Shown here in pieces: positions 40,794 to 48,751 of a stretch of DNA of 64,000 bases. The translations under genes and the position numbers were made by a program. The notes beneath the pieces were generated by a model. It made no database searches. It worked only from the letters and a program-made list of their open reading frames with translations, and was not told where the DNA came from. The stretch is from NCBI GenBank assembly GCA_024688685.1, contig JAILDX010000003.1, positions 1 through 64,000 on the forward strand, read 5' to 3'. Each line of letters begins with the position of its first letter. Position 1 is the stretch's first letter. The DNA is from Saccharofermentans sp. (lineage in GTDB: Bacteria; Bacillota; Clostridia; Saccharofermentanales; Saccharofermentanaceae).

Positions 40794-41963
40794 TCAGTTC
40801 TCCTCGATCTTATTGCCCTCTGCATCATAAGCAACGAACTGATCGATAATTCTCTTTGAAGACTCATCACTGTCTTCTGATTCCTTCTTGATATCGATCT
40901 TGTAGCCTGTGAGCTTAGCTGCAAGGCGGACGTTCTGACCGGATCTGCCGATCGCAAGGGTAAACTGATCATCAGGCACAACAACGATTGCCTTCTTCTC
41001 TTCCCTGCCGTCCTCACCGACTGCTACTTCCATCTCAACCCTGTTAACCTTTGCAGGCTGCAGTGACTCGATGATGAAAGCACCGGGCTCGGGATTGAAC
41101 TCAATGATATCGATCTTCTCACCGTTAAGTGCGTTCATGACGCTCTGTACACGCTGTCCTCTGGGGCCTACGAAAGAACCCTTTGCATCGATGTCAGGCT
41201 TGCGGGATGCAACTGCAACCTTTGACCTTGAACCGTGCTCTCTTGCAACAGCAACGATCTCAACCTCACCTGTCTTAAGCTCGGGAACTTCCATCTCAAA
41301 GAGCTTTCTTACGAGCTCAGGGGATGTTCTCGAAAGGATGATGGTAGGTCTTCCGTTCTGCTCCTCAACATCCAGGATAAGGAACTTAAGCTGCTTACCC
41401 GGATCGTACTTCTCATTCTTGATCTGACCGTTCCTCTTGAGACAAGCCTCGCCCTTGCCGATATCGACATAAACGCCGCTGTTGTCCTTTCTCAGAACAG
41501 TACCTTTGATGATCTCGCCCATTCTGTCCTTGTAGACCTTCTTGATCTTCTCGCTCTCAACGTCTCTGAGCTTCTGGGAGATAGAGCTCTTTGCAGCGCC
41601 TGCAGCGAGTCTTCCGAGATCGTCAACCTCAATAGTCAGGTCGAGCTTATCGCCAATAGCAAGATTGGGATCCATTGCCTGAGCATCCGCAAGAGAGATC
41701 TCCTTGTTGTCGTCGTAAACTTCCTCAACGACCTCAACAAGCTGGTAGATACCGATCTCGCCTGTCTCTCTGTCGATCTCTGCAGAAACATTCGTGATCT
41801 CCTGCTTGTTCTGGCCGCCGAACTCACGCTTGTAAGCAGCAACTATACCGTCTTCGATCGCCTTGAAGATCTCTTCTTCATCAATGTCACGCTCCTTGGC
41901 GAGATCCCTGATAACCTCAACGAGATTTATCATCTCCTCCTCGGGCTCTTTTCTTCTTGCCAT
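40794..41963 (-). CDS. nusA: Transcription termination/antitermination factor NusA
   Basis: S1 region, KH region GPRGQRVQSVMNALNGEKIDIIEF, LAIGRSGQNVRLAAKLTGYKIDI. Confidence 0.98.
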   Translation of the reverse strand: MARRKEPEEEMINLVEVIRDLAKERDIDEEEIFKAIEDGIVAAYKREFGGQNKQEITNVSAEIDRETGEIGIYQLVEVVEEVYDDNKEISLADAQAMDPNLAIGDKLDLTIEVDDLGRLAAGAAKSSISQKLRDVESEKIKKVYKDRMGEIIKGTVLRKDNSGVYVDIGKGEACLKRNGQIKNEKYDPGKQLKFLILDVEEQNGRPTIILSRTSPELVRKLFEMEVPELKTGEVEIVAVAREHGSRSKVAVASRKPDIDAKGSFVGPRGQRVQSVMNALNGEKIDIIEFNPEPGAFIIESLQPAKVNRVEMEVAVGEDGREEKKAIVVVPDDQFTLAIGRSGQNVRLAAKLTGYKIDIKKESEDSDESSKRIIDQFVAYDAEGNKIEEN

Positions 41964-41999
41964 TTTTATATCCTCCTCTTATTAATCAACTTTAAATAA

Positions 42000-42449
42000 T
42001 CAAAAATCCAAATGCCTTACGGCCTTCGCTATATCCTTGAGCTGCACCTCTATGCCGTTCTCAAAGATGATCCTGTCTCCATCGGTCTTATATCCCGAAG
42101 TGAAGTTCCTGACGCCGTCCGTCTCCTTGTAAAGGGTCACATCGAGCATCTCGCCTTCATACCTTACATAATCGCTTATATCCGTCAGCGGCCTTGTCAG
42201 ACCCGGCGACGATACCTCGAAATAGTCCTCATCAGACTCAACCCGGGCATCTATAAGCGGTTCGACTTCATTATGAAATCGCTCGCAGTCATCAAGCGTA
42301 ACACCGCCCTTCTTGTCGATGAAGAGTCTTAAGAAGATCTTCTGACCTTCTTTCTTGTACTCGCAATCCACAAGATCAAGTCCCTGGCTGACCGCTATAG
42401 GGAGGGCAACGTCAAACGCCTGCTGCGCAGTCTTTGAACGCTTTGCCAA
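42000..42449 (-). CDS. rimP: Ribosome maturation factor RimP
   Basis: GLDLVDCEYKKEGQKIFLRLFIDKKGGVTLDDCERF, YFEVSSPGLTRPL; likely TTG start at 42449 after AAGGAGG. Confidence 0.93.
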   Translation of the reverse strand: MAKRSKTAQQAFDVALPIAVSQGLDLVDCEYKKEGQKIFLRLFIDKKGGVTLDDCERFHNEVEPLIDARVESDEDYFEVSSPGLTRPLTDISDYVRYEGEMLDVTLYKETDGVRNFTSGYKTDGDRIIFENGIEVQLKDIAKAVRHLDF

Positions 42450-42464
42450 AATTACCTCCTTAGA

Positions 42465-42494
42465 AATAAAAAAACGGACAACCAAGGCCCGTTT
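42465..42494 (-). terminator. Leader terminator/attenuator hairpin of rimP-nusA operon
   Basis: Minus strand AAACGGG-CCTTGGTTG-TCCGTTTTTTT between promoter and rimP SD. Confidence 0.6.
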
Positions 42495-42523
42495 ACTCCA
42501 AAAAGTAAATCTATAACGCAACT

Positions 42524-42552
42524 ATTCTAGCACAATTTATATATATAGACAA
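42524..42552 (-). promoter_or_regulatory. Putative promoter of rimP-nusA-infB operon
   Basis: Minus strand TTGTCT-N17-TAGAAT, about 75 nt upstream of rimP. Confidence 0.65.
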
Positions 42553-42670
42553 CCTGAATTATTTTTGTGGTAATTGCACAATTCGTTATTCATTTTATAT
42601 AGGTTTTCTAGTACAATATTTATATCCAAATTATTCCGTTGGAATTACTCGGAGAAGGAGATTTTAAATT

Positions 42671-43078
42671 ATGATCAAGATCATTTCAGGTGAGAAGGGT
42701 ACAGGAAAAACAGCGCGCTTGGTAGACGATATAAACCAGGTTGCAAGCACAGACAGCAACGTAGTTTGTATCGAGAAGGGCAACAGACTCGACCAGCTCC
42801 TGAAGTACAGTGTACGTCTCATCAACATTTCGGAATACCCTGTAAAAGGCTATTCCCAGCTCCTGGCGTTCATCGGCGGCATCTGCTCAAAGGATTATGA
42901 TCTTACACACATCTATATCGACGCGATCAAGAAGGTTTCCGGAAGTGATAACATGGACGAGCTCTCAGCTTTTCTTGCTGACCTTGAAGCATTCCTTGGC
43001 GACAGCCCGATTACAGTAACGATCAACCTTACAGCAAACGTTGACACATTGCCGGATGCTATAAGGAAGTATATCTGA
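42671..43078 (+). CDS. Small P-loop (Walker A) protein, 135 aa
   Basis: MIKIISGEKGTGKTARLVDDIN Walker A; SD GGAGAAGGAG upstream; otherwise unrecognised. Confidence 0.8.
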   Translation: MIKIISGEKGTGKTARLVDDINQVASTDSNVVCIEKGNRLDQLLKYSVRLINISEYPVKGYSQLLAFIGGICSKDYDLTHIYIDAIKKVSGSDNMDELSAFLADLEAFLGDSPITVTINLTANVDTLPDAIRKYI

Positions 43079-43107
43079 TAACTTTTGATATCTGCTTTTC
43101 ATTTAAG

Positions 43108-43141
43108 AACCGGTCCGGATAAGTCCAGGACCGGTTTTTTA
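43108..43141 (+). terminator. Intrinsic terminator
   Basis: AACCGGTCC-N11-GGACCGGTTTTTT. Confidence 0.85.
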
Positions 43142-43142
43142 T

Positions 43143-43622
43143 TCAGTATCTCTCTGCGAAGGACTCAACCAGCTCGCTGCCCTTATATCTCAGCTTAAGC
43201 GAGAAAAACGAAGATATCTCCTTATAGAGACAGTCAAACATCAGCTTATCCCCTTCCCAGAGGGGCAGACCGTAAATATCAGCCTGCGGCACCCATAAAA
43301 GCTCGCCTTCGGGGCATGAACCCGGAGTAACGTCGCGTTCTCCGACATAAGATGCCGTAAAGATGTGCATATACTCGTTATCATATTTATCAGACAGGAA
43401 CGTCGCGATGCCGCGGTATCTGAAATCCCCAAGTTCATTGCGGGTAATGCCCGTCTCCTCAAAGATCTCGCGAAGGATGCATTCTTCAGGGGTCTCCCCT
43501 TCCTCGAAATGGCCTCCGACACCCAGATACTTCCCGCCATTAAAACTGTCCCCCTCATTCTTGTGAATGAAGAGGACCTTATCACCGCTGTTTATATAAC
43601 AAAGAGTAGTAAGTTCAGGCAT
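43143..43622 (-). CDS. NUDIX hydrolase
   Basis: Nudix box GHFEEGETPEECILREIFEETGI. Confidence 0.95.
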   Translation of the reverse strand: MPELTTLCYINSGDKVLFIHKNEGDSFNGGKYLGVGGHFEEGETPEECILREIFEETGITRNELGDFRYRGIATFLSDKYDNEYMHIFTASYVGERDVTPGSCPEGELLWVPQADIYGLPLWEGDKLMFDCLYKEISSFFSLKLRYKGSELVESFAERY

Positions 43623-44220
43623 TTACCGGTAATACTTCTTCCCCCGGCATAGCAAGGATATCGCCTTCCAGAGCAAGAGACATCTCTATCTCAGCATTGA
43701 CGCGCTCGATCAGATAATCGGAGACATCGATCTTGAATGTCTCACAGATGGCGCACCACTTGTCAGCAACACAGACGATAAAGCTCTCTCTGTGACGGGG
43801 TGGAATGATCGTAAGCGGGAACATGTGCTTAGCAATAATATCCTGCTCCTTATCACTGATATCAAAATCCCTTACTGCATTGCGCATAGCCTTGCCGGGA
43901 TGAGTGAATCCGTGGATCCTTCTGCCGGGAACTGAAGGGTCATGCCAGTCGTAGAGGAAGTAGTCGTGAAGGAGCGCGCCTCTTACGAGACTGTCCCTGT
44001 CGATCTTTATCTTAAACTTTCTCTCGAGAGCATGTGCGATAAGGAGGCTGTGTTTTGCAACAGAGAGACAATGGCTGAAAACAGTAGTAGTCCCATGCTG
44101 AATCTCTTCCTTCATGGGATTGATCTTATCGGAGAATATAACGTCTCCGCCGCGTGTGATCAGTTCTTTTGCGAGGCGGTACTCAGATACCTTGACCTCG
44201 CCTTGTTTATTTGCGGCCAT
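43615..44220 (-). CDS. HD domain-containing protein
   Basis: HCLSVAKHSLLIA, RGALLHDYFLYDWHD, IAKHMFPLTIIPP. Confidence 0.85.
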   Translation of the reverse strand: MAANKQGEVKVSEYRLAKELITRGGDVIFSDKINPMKEEIQHGTTTVFSHCLSVAKHSLLIAHALERKFKIKIDRDSLVRGALLHDYFLYDWHDPSVPGRRIHGFTHPGKAMRNAVRDFDISDKEQDIIAKHMFPLTIIPPRHRESFIVCVADKWCAICETFKIDVSDYLIERVNAEIEMSLALEGDILAMPGEEVLPVNA

Positions 44221-44336
44221 TTTTCCTCCTTAAAATGTAGTCATCTTGAATATAGTCTTGTTTATGCAAAAATTCAACCGAAAACAGACAACAAAAGCAC
44301 TGTAAATTGTGGCAATTTCTTTATATAATTAGCCTC

Positions 44337-45722
44337 ATGGCTACAAACAGCAGAGCGGAAAGAGGTACAAAAGATCTGACAAAAGGCAGTGAGATAAAGG
44401 CTGTCCTTCTGTTTGCCATACCTCTTTTTATGAGCAATATACTCCAGCAGGCATACAACCTGACTGATATTACGATCATCGGAAACTCCCTGGGGGACGA
44501 TGCCCTGACCGCGATCGGAACGGTTTCGATCATCTATGACATGTTCATGTCCCTCACGTTCGGAATGAGCAACGGGTTCGCGATCGTCGTGTCGAAGTAT
44601 TTCGGGATGAACAGCAAGGACAAGCTGAAGCAGATCGTGGCAAACACCGTGATACTGGCTGTTATATGGGGCGTGCTGATGACCGTCATCGGAACGCTTT
44701 CCCTGAGACCGATCATGAGGCTGCTGGGTACGCCGGAGAGCGTTTTCGAGGCGGGGTATTCGTATGCGATCATAATGCTCGGATTTATCATTTTCTCGTT
44801 CACGTACAATATCCTTTCAGCACTGCTCAGGGCTATCGGCAACTCGGCCGCGCCCTTCTACTTCCTGATGATCTCAGTTGCGAGCAATATCGCGCTCGAT
44901 GTTATTTTTGTCCCGGTACTCGGATGGGGTCTGAGGGGAGCTGCGATTGCGACGATCATTGCACAGTCATTCGCAGCGCTTGTAAGTTTTATCTACATTT
45001 GGTTCAGGGTTCCAATACTGCATTTTGGCAAGGAAGACATTAAGCCGGACAAGACGATGATGATCGAGCTTTTTTCTGCGGGCATCTCTTTCGCGATGAT
45101 GTATGCGGTAGTTAACGTCGGTTCGATCATCCTCCAGAGCGCAATCAACTCGCTCGGCAAGACGACGATCGCCGCTCACACGACGGCGCGCAAGATCTCG
45201 TCACTTACGTTTATGGTGGTCGGCACGCTCGCCAACTCGATGGCTACATTCACAGGCCAGAACCACGGTGCAGGCAGATATGACAGGATCAGGACGGCGC
45301 TGAAGAAGGTGCTGCTGATCGATTTCGGACTCGCCACGGGAATCATCATTATCATTTATGCCTTTGGCGGACTCTTCATCAAGCTGATCTCGGGTTCGGA
45401 CAATCCGGAGCTTATCGACACCGCATTCTACTATCTGAAGTTCGACACTCCGTTTCTCTATGTCCTCGCGATCCTTCTGGTCGTAAGGTGCACGCTTCAG
45501 GGAATGGGTTCAAAAATCACGCCAATTGTCGCAAGCTTTATGGAGTTGCTGCTCAAGGCAGTAACTGCCGGATTCCTTGTAAAAGCTCTTGGTTATACAG
45601 GCATCGCCCTCTGCGAACCTCTTATCTGGACTGTATGCGCGGTCTATATACTGATTGTATTCTTTATGAATAAAGACATCAAAAACCTTAGGTTTAAAAA
45701 GAATACTTCTTCCTTATCCTGA
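44337..45722 (+). CDS. MATE family efflux transporter
   Basis: LTKGSEIKAVLLFAIPLFMSNILQQAYNLTDITIIGNSLGDDALTAIGTV; start reset to 44337. Confidence 0.95.
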   Translation: MATNSRAERGTKDLTKGSEIKAVLLFAIPLFMSNILQQAYNLTDITIIGNSLGDDALTAIGTVSIIYDMFMSLTFGMSNGFAIVVSKYFGMNSKDKLKQIVANTVILAVIWGVLMTVIGTLSLRPIMRLLGTPESVFEAGYSYAIIMLGFIIFSFTYNILSALLRAIGNSAAPFYFLMISVASNIALDVIFVPVLGWGLRGAAIATIIAQSFAALVSFIYIWFRVPILHFGKEDIKPDKTMMIELFSAGISFAMMYAVVNVGSIILQSAINSLGKTTIAAHTTARKISSLTFMVVGTLANSMATFTGQNHGAGRYDRIRTALKKVLLIDFGLATGIIIIIYAFGGLFIKLISGSDNPELIDTAFYYLKFDTPFLYVLAILLVVRCTLQGMGSKITPIVASFMELLLKAVTAGFLVKALGYTGIALCEPLIWTVCAVYILIVFFMNKDIKNLRFKKNTSSLS

Positions 45723-46416
45723 GATCCCACCAGATCTTTATGGTGTCGAAGAACATCCCTATGATCGCTCCGAGGCTGATCCTTGAGAACGAACCTTCCC
45801 TTGTATAATGGACCTCTACCGGCATCTCGGTGATCTTCGCCTTCTTTGAGTTTGCAAGCGCCAGCTGCTCGATATCGAATGCGTAGCTGTTGATCTGCTG
45901 AACCTTTCCTATGGCCCTGATGAGATCGCCTTTATAAAGCTTGATGCCTGTCTGTGTGTCCTTGCATTTCAGGCCGAACAGTATCTTGAGCATTATGTAG
46001 TATCCCAAAGAGACAAACTTGCGGAGCGCCGGATAATGAACCTGTGACTCCTGGTGCATCTTTGAACCGATAACGACATCGCAGCCCTCGTTCATCTTGC
46101 TTATAAAGCCCGGAAGGAGCGAAGCGGGGAGTTCAAGATCGGCATCGATAAAGCCGACGATATCGCCGGTGCTGCATTCTATACCATGAAGGATCGCAGC
46201 GCCCTTGCCGCGGTTCTTCTCATAGCCGCAGTCACGGACACCGTCGATAAACGACTCCGCTCTTTTTATCTCTTCCCATGTGTTATCCTTACTGCCGTCA
46301 TTTACGGCAAGTATCTCATAGCTGACCCCGGTCTCCTTCAGAGTCTCCGAGATCACGGAAAGATTGTCGTAGATGTGCTCACCCTCGTTGTAGCAGGGAA
46401 CTATTATGCTAACCAT
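45694..46416 (-). CDS. Family 2 glycosyltransferase (polyprenyl-phosphate sugar transferase-like)
   Basis: MVSIIVPCYNEGEHIYDNL, GFIDADLELPASL, KDTQTGIKLYKGDLI; start reset to 46416. Confidence 0.9.
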   Translation of the reverse strand: MVSIIVPCYNEGEHIYDNLSVISETLKETGVSYEILAVNDGSKDNTWEEIKRAESFIDGVRDCGYEKNRGKGAAILHGIECSTGDIVGFIDADLELPASLLPGFISKMNEGCDVVIGSKMHQESQVHYPALRKFVSLGYYIMLKILFGLKCKDTQTGIKLYKGDLIRAIGKVQQINSYAFDIEQLALANSKKAKITEMPVEVHYTREGSFSRISLGAIIGMFFDTIKIWWDLRIRKKYSF

Positions 46417-46417
46417 A

Positions 46418-47329
46418 TCAGAAGCGCATTCCACCTCCGCCGGAATGGCCGCCGCCTCCGCCGCCTCCGCCGCCGGAGAATCCTCCTCCGCCGCCACCGC
46501 CGGAGAAACCGCCTCCGCCTCCGCCGCCTGAGGAATCAGAATCATATGTAACGATGACCTTCTGTCTAAGGAACGTCTCACTCTTCTCAAGATCACCCTT
46601 ACCCTCGAGGTACTGCTGATACTTGGGTGCAGGATCGAGTTTTCCCTTGCGGAGTACCAGGGCACTTATAAGCAGTGATATCAGTGCAGGCACAAAGATA
46701 CTGATGAGCGCTGTCATTCCGAAGTTCCGGTACGAATAATTGCCGAGTCTGCCGAATATTCCTTCGACGCTTTCCGCATACTTCTTATTCTGAAGATCTT
46801 CCCTGAAGCTGTACAAGATGCTGACGCACGTATCGTTGCTTACGGAATAGTAAGCGGATCCGTTTGAGAAGATCCTGATATAGCGCTCGCCGGGCTCATC
46901 TATCGTAAGATCTATGAGGATCAGGAAACCTGAATTATCCTTGAGCGTGTGATCGACACACTTTGCCTTGTAATAATCTGCCGCAAACCTGTTGCAGTCG
47001 TCGTCACTGTTGCTGTATTTGTAGGAACTCTTCAGATCGTGATTCTTGTCATTCGTCGTGACGACAACGACATTCAGGTTCTTTGCCTTTGAAAGCGTTG
47101 TTGCAGCCGCCTTGATGTCCTTCAGTTCGGAAGTTGTGAACAGATCCATATTGTCATCTATAACAACCTTCTTTGAAGGCGGAATGGCCATAAAGATGTA
47201 TCCTGCAATGCAGAGGATGCACATGATAATAAGTGCCGTGAGCATTCCCGAAGACAGGAGAGAGAACTCACCCCACATCGAGCGCTTAACTTTCTTGGAG
47301 AAGTCTGTTGTCTTTGTTTTGCTGCTCAT
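46418..47329 (-). CDS. TPM-domain membrane protein with Gly-rich C-terminal tail
   Basis: TPM-like VIDDNMDLFTTSELKDIKAAATTLSKAKNLNVVVVTT, two TM regions, tail GGGGGGGFSGGGGGGGFSGGGGGGGGGHSGGGGMRF. Confidence 0.78.
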   Translation of the reverse strand: MSSKTKTTDFSKKVKRSMWGEFSLLSSGMLTALIIMCILCIAGYIFMAIPPSKKVVIDDNMDLFTTSELKDIKAAATTLSKAKNLNVVVVTTNDKNHDLKSSYKYSNSDDDCNRFAADYYKAKCVDHTLKDNSGFLILIDLTIDEPGERYIRIFSNGSAYYSVSNDTCVSILYSFREDLQNKKYAESVEGIFGRLGNYSYRNFGMTALISIFVPALISLLISALVLRKGKLDPAPKYQQYLEGKGDLEKSETFLRQKVIVTYDSDSSGGGGGGGFSGGGGGGGFSGGGGGGGGGHSGGGGMRF

Positions 47330-48477
47330 CCTGCCACCTCACTTAAATACATGCCGAGGCCGCATCTTGTTACAGTCGCCAGAACGATGAGTATGATCAT
47401 GAAGAAAATGATTTTCTTAATAAGGCTTACGGGCCTTACTCCGGCAACCTCACCGGTCTGACCGTTCATCGCGAAATAGTAATTCTTTCCAAGATACTTA
47501 TACTGAAGGAACCACACTGGAAGGAGCGCATAGTGAGCTGTCATGCTCGTAAGCACGCTCTTGTCCTCCTTGACCTTAACGGAATCATACTTTTTGTTGA
47601 GCTCTTTGAACTTTACGCCTGAATAATCCCTTACTCTCTTTATCGCACGGTCCTTGAGAGCATTAACATCCTGATCGTACTTGTCAGCAAAAAAACCGGG
47701 CAGGTACTTGTAGTCATACGGGATAAGCCCCTTATAATCAAAAGGCTCGATCGCCTCCATCAGCTTGTCGTCGATCCTCGTCTCACCGTCGAACGGTATC
47801 TTGCGCCACTTGAGGCGGCCGAAGTTCCTGACAGAATAGAAACGTTGAGTCGTCGTTGTCTTGTTGCCTGAATGAACGGAAGAATCCGAACGACACTCGG
47901 ACGTTACATCGAGATCGTAGTCCGCATCGAAGAGCCAGAATGGAACATAAAGACCAGTAAGCTTCTCCATGTTCTCCTTGCAGACGAACTTGATGGGAGT
48001 CCATCTTCCGCCCTTGCACCAGTTGAGAAAAGCATTCTCTGCCTGTTCCCTGGAATACTTGAACGGGATTATATATCTCGGCTTGAAGCCGCTTGTAAGC
48101 CTGTCGCCGATAAGTGCAGGAGATCCGCAGAACGGACAGAACGTCGCACTTGTATTCAAAGAAGTTACGATGGTACCCGCGCAGCTCTTGCATGTGAACT
48201 GCATATTGTCTTCCGCATCATCTTTAAAGAGATTTTCCGGATCATCATCTTCCAAAACCTTTGCCGGCTCAGCCTCCTGAGGAGCTTCCGCACCGTCAGG
48301 CTCAAACTTCATCGTGTCTTCAGTCTTCTTAACAGGCTCCGCAGTCAGTTCTTCAACGACCGACTCGAAACTCGCGGGATCAAATGAGCCGCCGCAGAAT
48401 GCGCACTCCAGCTTCCCGGAAGAAGGTTCAAAGACAAGGTTAGCCGCACAGTTAGGACACTTTATCGTATCTGCCAT
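47326..48477 (-). CDS. Zinc-ribbon membrane protein (TFIIB-type zinc-ribbon-like)
   Basis: IKCPNCAANLVFEPSSGKLECAFCGG and FTCKSCAGTIVTSLNTSATFCPFCGSPALI; C-terminal TM. Confidence 0.85.
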   Translation of the reverse strand: MADTIKCPNCAANLVFEPSSGKLECAFCGGSFDPASFESVVEELTAEPVKKTEDTMKFEPDGAEAPQEAEPAKVLEDDDPENLFKDDAEDNMQFTCKSCAGTIVTSLNTSATFCPFCGSPALIGDRLTSGFKPRYIIPFKYSREQAENAFLNWCKGGRWTPIKFVCKENMEKLTGLYVPFWLFDADYDLDVTSECRSDSSVHSGNKTTTTQRFYSVRNFGRLKWRKIPFDGETRIDDKLMEAIEPFDYKGLIPYDYKYLPGFFADKYDQDVNALKDRAIKRVRDYSGVKFKELNKKYDSVKVKEDKSVLTSMTAHYALLPVWFLQYKYLGKNYYFAMNGQTGEVAGVRPVSLIKKIIFFMIILIVLATVTRCGLGMYLSEVAG

Positions 48478-48566
48478 AAACAAACCCTTCCCTTTTTATT
48501 CCGTTGATCATTCGGGGAAATTGTATCACTATTCTTCTTATTTTAATAGCAAAAAAGCAGAGGGGG

Positions 48567-48749
48567 CTATTTTGCCCCCTTTGCACCTTTACACTTATCA
48601 GCTAACGCACATCCTGCGCAACCGCATCCGCATGACGACTTGCCTTTCTTCTTATCCCTGACCATCGTGAAGACCGCAAGAGCCAGGAGTCCTGTGACGA
48701 TCAGGATAACAAGTATGTTGCCCCAGTTTGCGGCAAGCCAGCTAATCAT
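48567..48749 (-). CDS. FeoB-associated Cys-rich membrane protein
   Basis: 60 aa, one TM, Cys-rich KSSCGCGCAGCALADKCKG; directly follows feoB. Confidence 0.92.
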   Translation of the reverse strand: MISWLAANWGNILVILIVTGLLALAVFTMVRDKKKGKSSCGCGCAGCALADKCKGAKGAK

Positions 48750-48751
48750 TG

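Noticed and set aside
41235-41999. 254-aa plus ORF opposite nusA
   Set aside because: Fully antisense to a confident essential gene with no family features.
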